DNA of 64,000 nucleotides, taken from contig NZ_CAMLHC010000034.1 in the NCBI RefSeq assembly GCF_946479755.1, forward strand, positions 1-64,000, read 5' to 3'. Positions 7,611-17,176 of the stretch are shown one piece after another (position 1 is the first letter of the stretch; the number at the start of each line of letters is the position of its first letter). The translations under genes and the position numbers were made by a program. This stretch comes from an uncultured Chitinophaga sp. Its GTDB lineage: Bacteria; Bacteroidota; Bacteroidia; Chitinophagales; Chitinophagaceae. The notes beneath the pieces were generated by a model, which saw only the letters and a program-made list of their open reading frames with translations, had not been told where the DNA came from and searched no databases.

Positions 7611-7748
7611 TTTTATTATTGATAATGCAAATTTCCATCACTTTACTTTATCATACAAATAATATAAATAGCAGTTAACTATTATAATAATTATAACAAA
7701 AATATCCCCCTGTTATCCAAGATGGGACAGCATTCTTGCTGCAGTACC

Positions 7749-7789
7749 TATCCTTATATTCATTATTCACCATAAAACCTGTATTTCAC
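7749..7789 (+). repeat. Upstream sequence shared with the 16704-16739 copy
   Basis: The ~40 bases before the ATG at 7790 match those before the paralogous gene at 16740: TATCCT.ATATT, a short AT stretch, TA.AAA.CC and CTGT.T..CACATGAAAA are common to both. It may be a shared promoter/leader or a duplication remnant. Confidence 0.55.
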
Positions 7790-8227
7790 ATGAAAAAAAT
7801 CCTGCTGTTTGTAACCTTTATTGCGGTAGGCATCACCGCTACCACCCGTTCCACGTCCGGTACCCGGGGAGACAAGTCCCTCCCGCAAACTGCTGTCAGC
7901 GCCAACAACGCTAAGTTAGTCAGCACCTACTACCCCAGTAAATGGAGAGGTGTGGCCATTGACCCGGCAGACGCTGATTTTATGTATGCCTATACTTACC
8001 TGGTCAATTATGCGAGTAGTACGGCGACGCTAATGAGCGGCCCTACTTATGCCATGTTTGCACTCAGTTCTTCCTGCAGGAGCGAATGGCTGAGCTCAAA
8101 GATCGACCCGTCTTGCACCTCCGGTTGCAGAACATGGTCGTACTACTACAGTCCGGCGCCCACTTTCACCTCCAGCGTCAACTACTTAGCGGTAGGCTGT
8201 CCCGGTGTGATCGATTTACAGCAATAA
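7790..8227 (+). CDS. Small secreted four-cysteine protein, copy A (unknown family)
   Basis: I do not recognise this family. The protein (145 residues from the ATG at 7790) begins with a signal peptide, MKKILLFVTFIAVGITATT, then RSTSGTR. It contains four Cys: one in CRSEWLSSKIDPS, two in CTSGCRTWSYYY and one near the C-terminus. A paralogue at 16740-17159 shares the signal region almost exactly, the CRSEW...CTSGCRTWSYYY block and the Cys pattern, while the middle and tail diverge. I chose the inner ATG because both copies start cleanly there. The two copies flank the minus-strand SusC/SusD locus, so a link to it is possible. Two disulfides in the periplasm or outside the cell would fit the neighbouring TlpA protein; that is inference. 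Confidence 0.7.
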   Translation: MKKILLFVTFIAVGITATTRSTSGTRGDKSLPQTAVSANNAKLVSTYYPSKWRGVAIDPADADFMYAYTYLVNYASSTATLMSGPTYAMFALSSSCRSEWLSSKIDPSCTSGCRTWSYYYSPAPTFTSSVNYLAVGCPGVIDLQQ

Positions 8228-8254
8228 GGATAGCATAGTTCGTATAAAAGCAAC

Positions 8255-8279
8255 AAACCCCGCGACCAGCGCGGGGTTT
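8255..8279. terminator. Bidirectional terminator between copy A and TlpA gene
   Basis: A perfect ten-pair stem (AAACCCCGCG with CGCGGGGTTT) with a five-base loop lies between two convergent genes. Confidence 0.8.
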
Positions 8280-8287
8280 ATTACATT

Positions 8288-9406
8288 TCATTGTCCAAAC
8301 AGCTCTTTTAGCTTTTTCTCTATCTCCCCGTTCCCCTCTTCTCCAAAACCTACCTGCTTCATCAGTATTTTCCCATCCGGGCCGACCAGGTAAGCGGTAG
8401 GAACCGCGTTTACCGCGAAGCTGTTCACCGATACCTTTTTCGTGTCCAGCACCTGTGGCCAGGGCAATGCCTGCTTTTTTAGTTCATCGAGCCAGGCTGT
8501 TTTATCCTGATCTATCGAGATACCGATTATCTCAAACTGATCGCTGCGATACCGCTGATATACCTCCTTCATATAAGGGAAGGAAGCTTTGCAGGGCCCG
8601 CACCAGCTCGCCCAGAAATCAATCAACACATACTTCCCCCGGAAACTACTGAAACTAACAGGTTTGTCTTCCGGTGAATTCAGGGTAAAATCCGTTACTT
8701 CAACACCTGTCACCGCACGTTTTATACCATTCAAACGGGCGGCCACTTCTTTTGCCGGAGCTGTCTCCTTTTGCGCCGGGCTCAGTTTGTTGTAAAGTTT
8801 TTCAAGATCTTCCGGCGGAATAATGGCCTGATAACGGCCAAGGATAAACGCACCGATATAGGCATCTGCATTTGTCTCCACAAAATTACCGATATACGGA
8901 ATCAGGCGCTGTTGTATCAGTTGCAGGAACATTTTGTTGGAAACGGAATCGTTTTTGGGTTTATCCCCGGAACGTTCGTTTACCATCGCCCTGATATCCG
9001 TCCTCAGCTGCTCCCTCCCTGCTTCAAACGCCTGAAAAGCGGTAGCGGAGCGGTTTCCGCGGATGGGGCCTGACCGGAGGCCTTTAGTCACGTCTGCCAG
9101 ATCGATATAAACAGTGCCGGGGCCATCCACCACCACCGGGAACGCCGGGGGCCCTGATCTCATTTTGGTGTCATACTCCGTATAGAGATAAGGGATGGCA
9201 TCTTTTACCCAGGGAATACGGACCGTGAAACGGCCGTCTTTCATTTCAACAGAATCCTCTTTGATGCCGTCTCCAAACACATACACTTTATGATATCCTT
9301 TGAGGTCGCCTCTCACAGTGCCTTTGATCACAATATTTGACTGGGCCGTGGCACTGGCGGCAAAGCCCATCATCATTAAAGCCGGTAATAACTTTCGCAT
9401 ATTCAT
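8288..9406 (-). CDS. TlpA-like thiol:disulfide oxidoreductase with DUF4369 N-terminus
   Basis: This 372-residue exported protein has a signal peptide ending near residue 22 (SATA-QS), an N-terminal DUF4369-type beta domain (~25-125), a helical linker, and a C-terminal AhpC/TSA-thioredoxin domain (~235-372) with the redox motif WCGPC at residues 268-272. The usual cis-Pro (AVPTAYLV) is present. It would reduce or shuffle disulfides in the periplasm. It is the last gene of the sigma-FecR-SusC-SusD unit, 11 bases after SusD. Such companions are common in Chitinophagaceae uptake loci, and the four-cysteine protein next door could be a client. Confidence 0.88.
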   Translation of the reverse strand: MNMRKLLPALMMMGFAASATAQSNIVIKGTVRGDLKGYHKVYVFGDGIKEDSVEMKDGRFTVRIPWVKDAIPYLYTEYDTKMRSGPPAFPVVVDGPGTVYIDLADVTKGLRSGPIRGNRSATAFQAFEAGREQLRTDIRAMVNERSGDKPKNDSVSNKMFLQLIQQRLIPYIGNFVETNADAYIGAFILGRYQAIIPPEDLEKLYNKLSPAQKETAPAKEVAARLNGIKRAVTGVEVTDFTLNSPEDKPVSFSSFRGKYVLIDFWASWCGPCKASFPYMKEVYQRYRSDQFEIIGISIDQDKTAWLDELKKQALPWPQVLDTKKVSVNSFAVNAVPTAYLVGPDGKILMKQVGFGEEGNGEIEKKLKELFGQ

Positions 9407-9417
9407 CCATTAATCGG

Positions 9418-10938
9418 TTAAAAAGGACGGGTTTCGAGTGGAATACCCCAGTTAGGATTAAACCTGAGCACCACGTTGCTGATGGGCACAATAAAGTCTT
9501 TCGAGTCGATGGTGCCCTTGTACGTCTGCCCGCCAATGTTGTGTGTAATCTGTGATTTTGACCAGGGCTTACCCTTATCGAGTGTAAAGCGTTTCAGGTC
9601 GAGAAATCTCTTGACGCCTCCGATCGGCAGTTCCCGCCGCCTTTCCTCCAGCACCCACTGGATCACTTCCTCCGGCGTACCGCCGGTCAGCGCAGGGGTA
9701 CCGGTTTTAAACCGGTATTTACGCAAGGTGTTAAGATCGGCCAGCGCCAGGTCAGGTCTGTTCGTTCTGGCATATCCTTCTGCCCGCATGAGCAGGACTT
9801 CCGGCCAGGAGAACCCGTCTGTTACCTGCGTTTTCCTGCCACGGTAATTGCCGATGCGCATACCGTCGTCATAACCGCCACCAACAGTTGTCTTGTATCC
9901 CGGTGCATTGATATAGAAAAAACTAAACCTGAGATCTCTCGCCTGATCGTACAGTGCTAACAATTCAGCAGAAGGGTATGACAATGCGGTCCCCTGGCCG
10001 GCATCCCGTTCAGATACCCTGTAGAACAGCATTTCCCGGCTGTTGACCAGGTTGGTGTTCCCATCCTGGGAAGACACAATCAGGGAGGTAACCGGCCTGG
10101 AAGGATCCACCAGTTTGAATTTATTAAAATCATACAATACGCTCTCAGGTCCGCCTGCCGCCGTCCATGCGAGATTGGCATAATGCACCACGCTATCGAA
10201 CCGCTGGGTAAAGAGATGATAATACGCCAGCATAGCGTGGCCCGTGGCCCTGTCGGCGCGGGAAGGCCAGCTGGACCTTACCGGCAGGTCCGGCAATGCG
10301 GCATGAAGTTCCCCAAGTACCCGGCTGGCAACTTCCGCAGATGCCGACAGCTCAGGAATCGGTTTATTGATATCCACATCCACCACATAAGGAATGGTTT
10401 TAGTGCCGTTGTCCGTGCCGGGTTTATATACCGGTCCGTAAATCATATTGGCATGAAAATAACACCAGGCCCTCGCCACCAGCGCCTGCGCCACGGAAGT
10501 TCTGCCCAGCTTTTCTTCCTCGGGCGTTTTCTGAGTGATGCCACGAATCCCTTCAATGACATTGTTGAAATACGTTATCTGCGGGTAAATGCCCATTGAA
10601 CCCGAGCTCCAGAATTGATCATCGAGATTGGGGTTCTTATAAGGTTGACGGAAGGTATGCGCATAATAACGTTCCAGGTTGGGATGACTGTTGAGCACAA
10701 AACCCACTTTGGCCTGCCCTTCCGTCATTTCGAGGTTATCACCCAGGTAAGAGAGCAAAGATCCCCTGTTACCATCCAGGAAATTGAATTCTATTGTGCC
10801 GGTATTATCCAGCAGATGGTCATAATCCGTTACCGATGAAGGAATGAGCTTTCCTTTGGGCTTCACATCGAGAAATCGTTTACAGGAGCCCATCAGCAAA
10901 ACGACAGCAAGGAGTATAAAGTACTTTTGGTTGGTCAT
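9418..10938 (-). CDS. SusD/RagB-family nutrient-binding lipoprotein
   Basis: This 506-residue outer-membrane lipoprotein has the lipobox LMGSC with Cys at 19, followed by KRFLDVKPKGKLIPSS, the typical SusD start. TPR-like helices run through the middle, and the C-terminal RRRELPIGGVKRFLDLKR and FIVPISNVVLRFNPN blocks are family hallmarks. It would cap the SusC channel encoded ten bases upstream and capture the nutrient. The substrate cannot be inferred, because the locus has no glycoside hydrolase; a peptide or other oligomer is possible. Confidence 0.92.
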   Translation of the reverse strand: MTNQKYFILLAVVLLMGSCKRFLDVKPKGKLIPSSVTDYDHLLDNTGTIEFNFLDGNRGSLLSYLGDNLEMTEGQAKVGFVLNSHPNLERYYAHTFRQPYKNPNLDDQFWSSGSMGIYPQITYFNNVIEGIRGITQKTPEEEKLGRTSVAQALVARAWCYFHANMIYGPVYKPGTDNGTKTIPYVVDVDINKPIPELSASAEVASRVLGELHAALPDLPVRSSWPSRADRATGHAMLAYYHLFTQRFDSVVHYANLAWTAAGGPESVLYDFNKFKLVDPSRPVTSLIVSSQDGNTNLVNSREMLFYRVSERDAGQGTALSYPSAELLALYDQARDLRFSFFYINAPGYKTTVGGGYDDGMRIGNYRGRKTQVTDGFSWPEVLLMRAEGYARTNRPDLALADLNTLRKYRFKTGTPALTGGTPEEVIQWVLEERRRELPIGGVKRFLDLKRFTLDKGKPWSKSQITHNIGGQTYKGTIDSKDFIVPISNVVLRFNPNWGIPLETRPF

Positions 10939-10948
10939 AATAGTCAGG

Positions 10949-13900
10949 TTACAGGTTTACGGAAAATCCGATATAGAATTCGGGTCTCAGCGGCAATGTC
11001 CTTTTGATAGTCATATTCACCGATTGTTCAATGGTCTCAGGATCTACCCCTACCTTGTTGGCGGTCAATGTCCAGAGGTTGCGGCCCTGAAAATAAATTC
11101 TTGCATTGCCGAGTCCTGTGTTGCCCCACACTTTATTGTCCAGTTTATAGGACAGCGTGAGGTCCCGGAGCTTCAGGAAGTCTGATTTTTCAATCATCAC
11201 CTCCGTATACGGAAAATACCAGGCATCTGAGCTGAAAGCGGCTAGCTTGGGGTAGATGGTATGATTTTCATCTCCCGGTTTACGCCAGCGCAGGGACACC
11301 TCTTTATGATCAATATTGTCCCCGTTGAAAGCATCCCGGCGGAACACCGCCCCCATTTGGGCAATCATCATAACGGAGAGGTCAAAACGTTTGTAGCTGA
11401 AGGTATTGGTGAGACTGAGGATAAATTTAGGGCGGGCGGTTCCTGCATACACCATGTCTTTCACCGCCAGTTCATTGCCATATATTTTTTCCTTCCCATC
11501 GGAATAGTACTGCGGCGTACCCGTGTTATCCAGTCCTGCGTACTGATAGGCGAAAATGGCATCCAGCGGATAACCTGTTCTCAACACGGCTCCGCCGTTG
11601 CTTCCCAGTAAAGTATTGGAATAGCTGAAGGTCAGGAAATTGGGATTGAGATAGTTGTAGTTGAACTGTAATACCTTGCTCTTATTGTAGCTGCCATTAA
11701 AAAAGACATTCCAGCCAAAGTGTTTTGATTTCACCACATCAGATTCCAGGGAGAGCTCGATGCCGGTGTTCCTCGCGGAACCGGCATTCCGGGTAATCAT
11801 GAACCTGCCGTAGGTAGGGTCGATAAAGTCGGGCGACAGCAGGTCTTTACTCATTTTGTTATAATAATCGATGGTCAGGTTGAGCCTTCCACCCATCAAA
11901 CGTATATCCGTTCCGATATTGGTGATGAGGGTACGCTCCCAGCGCAGGTTGTTGTCCGGCAGGGAAGCGATGGTATAGGGAATGGCTCCCGTAGATGTGG
12001 AAAAAGAGCCCGGTGTGATCAGCAGAAAAGGTCCCTGTGTGAAGGAGATGTTTCCGTTGATACCATAGGAGCCGCGTATGTCCAGTTTATCTATCCAGGA
12101 GACGTTAAAGAATTTTTCCTGTCCGAGTTTGTAGGTCCCGCCAACAGACCAGTTGGGCTTATAGCGGTACTTCGGATTGGTACCGAACAGGTTCCCCTGA
12201 TCGATACGGGCGCTGCCACTCAGGATAAAACGATTGTTATATTCATAGGAACCATTGGCATATACGGAAAAGAACCGGTTGTCGCGCAGGGAATACGAGC
12301 CATTACTGACGGGGTCCATACCATCGGGAAACAGGAAATCCGTGTTATAGGCAAAGCTGTTAAAATCCAGGTAATTGAACGTGGCGAATGTTCCGGCCTG
12401 TTCATTATACCCTACCCTGCTGGGTGCTGCGTTGTTGTCTATCAGGTCTTTATTCACTTCGCCGCCGGCGATGACGGAAACCCGGTGTACTTTATGGAAA
12501 GTTTTTCCATAATTCGCCTGTGCCCTGAAGGTATAGGCTTCGCTCTGACTACGGGTTTCGTTCATAATAGCGCCTTCGGGCAGGTAGTGTTTACCGGGGT
12601 TGGACACCGACGACGCGGCATTATAATGCGAGCGCACAAAGAAGGAATTGGCATTGCGCAGGTTGCGTAAGATACCGCTGCCTCTTGTCCATGAACCGCC
12701 TACTTCAGCGTTTAGGCCATCCAGTATGTTCACAGCGATGCTGCCCCCCAACCTCGCCTGAAACGCCTGATTCCTGGTGGTAGACATTCCCAGGTCATCC
12801 AGCGGGTTGAACTCCATGGATTTGAGGCCTCCGTATTCAATAAAACGATCAACGAGATCCGGCCTCACTGCAGGAATGTTCTGCGGATTTCCGTGCCCGT
12901 CCACTATATTGTAATAGGGTTTCATGATCTTCCAATTGGTGTAATCCAGCATATCGCCTGCATCCATGGGCATTTTGCTATTGTTGAAATTGATATTGGA
13001 AAACATTTTAACGGTCACCCGCTTTCCGGGCCGCCAGTCGTTCTTGAGATCCAGGATCAGCCGGTCGTTGCTGTTGCCCTTCATATTACCCTGGTTGGCG
13101 ATATAACGGACAGCCGCGTTGGTGGAGAATTTCTCCGTACCCGCGGAAATGGCGATGTTGTGTTGCTGTGTGAAACTCTTCCGGAATAAGTGCCGCTCCA
13201 GCTGGTCCTGCGTATTGTTTTTTTTCAGCTGTGCGAGTTCCGCATTTACTTCCGCTTCAGAGAGCAGGCCCTGTTCCTTCATCACCATCAACTGCGTTAC
13301 ACGACCGTAGTAGGTAGATGATTCGTACTCCCAAAGGACATTGGCCGCATCGCTGTTATAGTAGTCTACTTCCGCATCCACAAAATCTGCGGCGCTGGAT
13401 TTGTTGAGATAAGATAACTGAGGGCGGAGCGTCATGCCGGTACTGCCTTTATAGTTTATCTGCAGCCTTCCCGTCTTTGCCGTTTTGGTGGTGATCACGA
13501 TCACGCCGTTGGAAGAACGGGCGCCGTAGATAGAGGCAGCTACCGCGTCTTTCAGGACAGTGATGGTTTCGATGTTGTCGATATTCACCGTTTCCAATCC
13601 ACCGGGCGCCGGAAAACCATCGATCACCACCAGCGGTTCACCGTTAGCCAGAAAGGTGGACCGTCCGCGTACTTCCACCTTACCATCTTTGGTGATGGCC
13701 ACACCGGCTGCCTGCCCTTCCAGCATGGTCAGCAGGTTCGGTTGCAGTTTACCTTCCAGTCGTTTTGTTTGCAGGGAAGAATAGGCGCCCGTCATTCTTT
13801 CGCGGGAGATGGACTGGTACCCGGTGTTGATGGTCACCGCCACTTCATCGAGTTTAGTGGAAGCGCGTGTAAGCTTTACGATCAGCGGGGGGCGTCCTTC

Positions 13901-14515
13901 TTTCAGCATGTCAGCCGTAACCGTTATTTCACGGGTGGCATATCCTACATAGGAGAAACGCAGCGTATTCCCTTCGTTAACAGCGACAGAAAAACTACCA
14001 TCGGCGGCGGTGGCGATTCCTTTTTGTGTTTCCTTTACGTGAATGGTCACGCCGGGCAGCGCCACGCCCTCCGTGTCGGTCACGCGGCCGGTGATCATGG
14101 TCGCCGGCGCCGGCAGCGCATTGGTGGAAGCAGGTGCCGGTGAAGGCCTGCCCGACAGGATAATTGTTTTTCCCTGCAGCACGTAGTCCAGTGCCTGGTC
14201 TTTGAGCACGAGGTCCAGTACTTTTTTTAAGGGAGCATCGACAACAGCAAGGGAGACGGTCCCGGATCCTGCCAGCAATTCCTTATTGCTGAACAGCACA
14301 TATCCTGTTTGTTTTTCGATGACCGAAAACACTTTTTTCAGTGGGAGATTTTTGCCGGAAAGTGTGACAGACTGGGCAGAAACAGCCGCTTTCACGGAGA
14401 CAAGGGCCGTGATCATACATACAGGTAGCAGCCTCATTACTTTTGAAATTTGTGCCGGGAGCCTGCTTCCCTGCCACGCAGAGAAGGACAGGCCGCCATA
14501 AGCAGTTTTTTGCAT
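10949..14515 (-). CDS. SusC/RagA-family TonB-dependent outer-membrane transporter with STN domain
   Basis: This 1188-residue protein has the full architecture: a signal segment (residues ~20-50), a secretin/TonB short N-terminal domain (~50-115), a carboxypeptidase-regulatory-like beta domain (~140-220, GRVTDTEGVALPGVTIHV), a TonB plug (~230-345, with LVVIDGFPAP and DAVAASIYGARSSNGVIVI), and a 22-strand barrel ending in FYIGFSVNL. The STN domain lets the loaded receptor signal to a FecR protein, and the FecR and sigma genes lie just upstream. It forms a pair with the SusD gene downstream. It imports an unknown ligand using TonB energy. Confidence 0.93.
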   Translation of the reverse strand: MQKTAYGGLSFSAWQGSRLPAQISKVMRLLPVCMITALVSVKAAVSAQSVTLSGKNLPLKKVFSVIEKQTGYVLFSNKELLAGSGTVSLAVVDAPLKKVLDLVLKDQALDYVLQGKTIILSGRPSPAPASTNALPAPATMITGRVTDTEGVALPGVTIHVKETQKGIATAADGSFSVAVNEGNTLRFSYVGYATREITVTADMLKEGRPPLIVKLTRASTKLDEVAVTINTGYQSISRERMTGAYSSLQTKRLEGKLQPNLLTMLEGQAAGVAITKDGKVEVRGRSTFLANGEPLVVIDGFPAPGGLETVNIDNIETITVLKDAVAASIYGARSSNGVIVITTKTAKTGRLQINYKGSTGMTLRPQLSYLNKSSAADFVDAEVDYYNSDAANVLWEYESSTYYGRVTQLMVMKEQGLLSEAEVNAELAQLKKNNTQDQLERHLFRKSFTQQHNIAISAGTEKFSTNAAVRYIANQGNMKGNSNDRLILDLKNDWRPGKRVTVKMFSNINFNNSKMPMDAGDMLDYTNWKIMKPYYNIVDGHGNPQNIPAVRPDLVDRFIEYGGLKSMEFNPLDDLGMSTTRNQAFQARLGGSIAVNILDGLNAEVGGSWTRGSGILRNLRNANSFFVRSHYNAASSVSNPGKHYLPEGAIMNETRSQSEAYTFRAQANYGKTFHKVHRVSVIAGGEVNKDLIDNNAAPSRVGYNEQAGTFATFNYLDFNSFAYNTDFLFPDGMDPVSNGSYSLRDNRFFSVYANGSYEYNNRFILSGSARIDQGNLFGTNPKYRYKPNWSVGGTYKLGQEKFFNVSWIDKLDIRGSYGINGNISFTQGPFLLITPGSFSTSTGAIPYTIASLPDNNLRWERTLITNIGTDIRLMGGRLNLTIDYYNKMSKDLLSPDFIDPTYGRFMITRNAGSARNTGIELSLESDVVKSKHFGWNVFFNGSYNKSKVLQFNYNYLNPNFLTFSYSNTLLGSNGGAVLRTGYPLDAIFAYQYAGLDNTGTPQYYSDGKEKIYGNELAVKDMVYAGTARPKFILSLTNTFSYKRFDLSVMMIAQMGAVFRRDAFNGDNIDHKEVSLRWRKPGDENHTIYPKLAAFSSDAWYFPYTEVMIEKSDFLKLRDLTLSYKLDNKVWGNTGLGNARIYFQGRNLWTLTANKVGVDPETIEQSVNMTIKRTLPLRPEFYIGFSVNL

Positions 14516-14631
14516 AACTTGTGATCTAGTTTTGGTTGTGAATAAAAACGGTTCGCGAGACCTTTTATAAAATCAACTAAAATACCGCCGGGAACGACGC
14601 CAATCGTTTCCGGCTCTTTATTTTAGCGGTA

Positions 14632-15888
14632 TCAGGGCATGACAATCAGCGTTCTGCCTTCAAGACGAAAATGAACATTCGATTTTTCCAGTGCAATCAA
14701 TAATCCGCTCAGCGGTATATCTCTCGTCATTTTTCCTACAAATTCGATGTCAGGCACGCCTGACTCATATTTAACATCGATATCGTACCATCTTTTCAGC
14801 TGGCGCATTACTTCATCGATTCTGGCATCTTCAAAATCAAAAACACCGTTTTTCCAGGCCATTACCTTTCCGATATCACCAGGCCTGACGCGCATCTTAT
14901 CGACGATATCGCCGCGCATCGTGAGCGAGGCCTGTTCACCGGGCTTTAATACTATTTGTTGTTTTCCACTCCGCCCGTTCATGGTAATCGCCACTTTACC
15001 TTCCAGCAGGGTGGTATTCAGGGTTGGTTCATCGGTATAGGCGTTGACGTTAAAGTGGGTGCCCAGCACCATTACTTCAAACCTGTTGTCCGCATTGACC
15101 ACGAAGGGGACCACTTTCCCTTCTTTTTTCAGGGATGCCGCTTCGAAGTAGACTTCGCCGGTGATCTCCACCTTGCGGACATTCCTGGTAAACTGTGTGG
15201 GGAAGCGGATGGAGCTGGCCGCATTGAGCCAGGCCATGGTGCCATCCGGCAGCATAATTTTAAATTGCCGGCCCCTGGGGGTGGCCAGCGTATTAAATGT
15301 TTCTTCCGGGGAAGCTTCCCCTGCTTTTTTATACGCGAGCCGGCCGTCTTCCACCGACAAATCTGCGCCGCTTTGATGGGCCACGATCCCGTTACCCACG
15401 GAATCGAGCAGGATGGTGGAACCATCCGCCAGGGTAAGCACCGCACCTTCCTGGCCGGGCATCACCTGTTGGGTTTCTTTCGACGCCAGTACGGGCGGCG
15501 TAGTCTGTTGCTGCGGCCGGAAATACCAGGCGCCCGCCACCAGCAGTAATACAGCTGCGGCGTAGCGTACCCAGGGACGGCGCAGGAATGGCATACGGGC
15601 AGGAGGTTCCGCCGATGCGGCCTGCGACAGGCGTTGCCGGTGAAAGGCTTCCAGCGCTTCGGCCGTAGCGGCTTTAAAGGTGGCATATTCCTTTTGCAGT
15701 GCCGAAAAGGCATCTCCGTCGTTCAGTAAAGCCCGCCACTCCTGGTGTTGTGACTTTTGTTGCAGCCACTTCTCCAGCTCCTTCCTTTCTGCTTCCGGCA
15801 ACAGGTCCAGTTTTTCATCAGCCGCCAGCTTCGCCGCCCTCAGCAGGGCAGGTAATTCATCTTCCGGCATATCGGCCTCATTTATCAT
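14632..15888 (-). CDS. FecR-family anti-sigma factor with DUF4974 domain
   Basis: This 418-residue inner-membrane regulator has a cytoplasmic N-terminal sigma-binding part (residues 1-107), one transmembrane helix (~108-123), a periplasmic FecR domain (~190-300, with TPRGRQFKIMLPDGTMAWLN and VLGTHFNVNAY) and a C-terminal DUF4974 domain (~345-418) that would contact the STN domain of the SusC protein. It lies between the sigma gene (91 bases upstream) and SusC (116 bases downstream), the standard order of cell-surface signalling. Confidence 0.92.
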   Translation of the reverse strand: MINEADMPEDELPALLRAAKLAADEKLDLLPEAERKELEKWLQQKSQHQEWRALLNDGDAFSALQKEYATFKAATAEALEAFHRQRLSQAASAEPPARMPFLRRPWVRYAAAVLLLVAGAWYFRPQQQTTPPVLASKETQQVMPGQEGAVLTLADGSTILLDSVGNGIVAHQSGADLSVEDGRLAYKKAGEASPEETFNTLATPRGRQFKIMLPDGTMAWLNAASSIRFPTQFTRNVRKVEITGEVYFEAASLKKEGKVVPFVVNADNRFEVMVLGTHFNVNAYTDEPTLNTTLLEGKVAITMNGRSGKQQIVLKPGEQASLTMRGDIVDKMRVRPGDIGKVMAWKNGVFDFEDARIDEVMRQLKRWYDIDVKYESGVPDIEFVGKMTRDIPLSGLLIALEKSNVHFRLEGRTLIVMP

Positions 15889-15979
15889 CGTGCAACGTCT
15901 GTTTACTATATGACAACAGCAGTACGACGGATTTGACTTCCGTCACACTATTTTTTTTAAAAAAAGGTAAAATGAGGGA

Positions 15980-16564
15980 TTAATCTGCCAGGAGCAGGCA
16001 TACAAGCGCCACACCGGGAACAATTTTTCCCCGCAGCAGTCTTATCGCTCTGGCTTTCTGATGGCTAACTGCCGAAGGTGAGATGCCAAGTTGTTCGGCT
16101 ATTTCATTGGTACTAAATCCTTCGATATTAAGTTGCACCACCTTGGTGCATTCGGGCGGCAGCGTTAATATGGCGGCATGCAGGAGGCGAACGACTTCCG
16201 CATTAAAAACATTTTGCAGAATATCTTCATACGTTTTTTCTTCCAGTTGCTGCTCGTAGGCTTGCTGTACTTTCTTTTCACTCCGTTTCAGGTGCTTCAG
16301 GTGGTTAAGAGACCGGTTACGGGTAGCTACGTACAAATAGGCGCTGATGTTTTTTATCTCTTTCAGAAACTCCCTCGTCTTCCATAACTCAAGAAAAACC
16401 TCGGACACGATATCTTTTGCAGCAGCCTCGTCATCCACAATCCTGTTAGACAACAGGCAGAGCGCCGGGTACATCTCCATAAAAAGGCTGTCAAATGCCG
16501 CAGTATCGCTTTCGTTTATGCTTACCACTCCATCCTTCTCACTATGTGACTCACTATTTTGCAA
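15980..16564 (-). CDS. RNA polymerase sigma factor, ECF subfamily
   Basis: This 194-residue ECF sigma factor has region 2 at ~23-90 (DIVSEVFLELWK, AYLYVATRNRSLNHL) and region 4 at ~120-180 (LPPECTKVVQLNIEGFSTNE then IAEQLGISPSAVSHQKARAI). It would direct transcription of the downstream FecR-SusC-SusD-TlpA genes when released by FecR. The C-terminus carries a hydrophobic tail (VPGVALVCLLLAD), seen in many Bacteroidota members. Confidence 0.92.
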   Translation of the reverse strand: MQNSESHSEKDGVVSINESDTAAFDSLFMEMYPALCLLSNRIVDDEAAAKDIVSEVFLELWKTREFLKEIKNISAYLYVATRNRSLNHLKHLKRSEKKVQQAYEQQLEEKTYEDILQNVFNAEVVRLLHAAILTLPPECTKVVQLNIEGFSTNEIAEQLGISPSAVSHQKARAIRLLRGKIVPGVALVCLLLAD

Positions 16565-16598
16565 TGCTCATATATTAATTTAGTCCATATATATCTTT

Positions 16599-16606
16599 CA
16601 AATATA
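16599..16606 (-). promoter_or_regulatory. Candidate -7 element of the first sigma-factor gene
   Basis: Read on the minus strand, TATATTTG fits the TAnnTTTG -7 consensus, 35 bases upstream of the sigma gene start. I found no TTTG at the usual -33 spacing, so support is partial. Confidence 0.3.
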
Positions 16607-16703
16607 AATTTTACTCCAAAATAATCCTAGCAGCCGGGATAAAAAGGTGGCGGAGTATACCGGCTTCGTCCAGGGTTACACGCAGCGATCCCTTCGCGGT
16701 ACT

Positions 16704-16739
16704 TATCCTGATATTTATAGTATAAAATCCCTGTTCCAC
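16704..16739 (+). repeat. Upstream sequence shared with the 7749-7789 copy
   Basis: Second copy of the pre-ATG block found before the paralogous small secreted protein at 7790. The match continues through the ATG into the signal-peptide codons. Confidence 0.55.
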
Positions 16740-17159
16740 ATGAAAAGAATACTGCTATTTTTAGCGCTCATCGCGGTAGGTATCACCGCCACCACCCGTT
16801 CCACCTCCGGCACCCGGAGCAACCTGCTTCGCCCGGAAAGCATGATCAGCCGGCCGGGAGCAACGTGGACCTACACGTACTATCCCAGCTTCTGGAGAGG
16901 CGTCGCTATTCATCCGGACGATGCCGCTCTTATGAATGCCTATACCTACCATCTCAACTATTCTACCAACACGGCCACCAAAATGACCGGTCCCACCTAT
17001 TCCATGCTGGCAGTAAGCGACTATTGCAGAAGTGAATGGCTTAGCTCAAAAATCGACCCTTCCTGCACGTCCGGTTGCAGGACATGGTCTTACTACTATT
17101 ATGCCGGGCCCGTCTTTACTTCGAACACCTTTATCCGGATCTTTGCCTGCCCGCTGTGA
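16740..17159 (+). CDS. Small secreted four-cysteine protein, copy B (unknown family)
   Basis: This 139-residue paralogue of the 7790-8227 protein has a near-identical signal and following segment: IAVGITATTRSTSGTR is the same 16 residues in both. The middle is variable (here RPESMISRPGATWTYTYYP), then come YCRSEWLSSKIDPS and CTSGCRTWSYYY and a final Cys in FACPL. Each mature protein keeps four Cys. The conserved exported N-terminus with a divergent middle suggests a family of related secreted products. Divergent from the sigma-factor gene. Start chosen by alignment with copy A; the open frame begins 31 codons earlier. Confidence 0.7.
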   Translation: MKRILLFLALIAVGITATTRSTSGTRSNLLRPESMISRPGATWTYTYYPSFWRGVAIHPDDAALMNAYTYHLNYSTNTATKMTGPTYSMLAVSDYCRSEWLSSKIDPSCTSGCRTWSYYYYAGPVFTSNTFIRIFACPL

Positions 17160-17176
17160 TAAAAATTCTTTTTGAA

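Noticed and set aside
14956..15549. 197-residue plus-strand open frame opposite FecR
   Set aside because: It mirrors a clear FecR gene; high His/Arg/Gly content is typical of shadow frames here.
7790..17159. Four-cysteine proteins as lanthipeptides
   Set aside because: They carry Sec-type signal peptides and lack the Lys-rich leader and GG site, so they are exported proteins of unknown family, not class I precursors.
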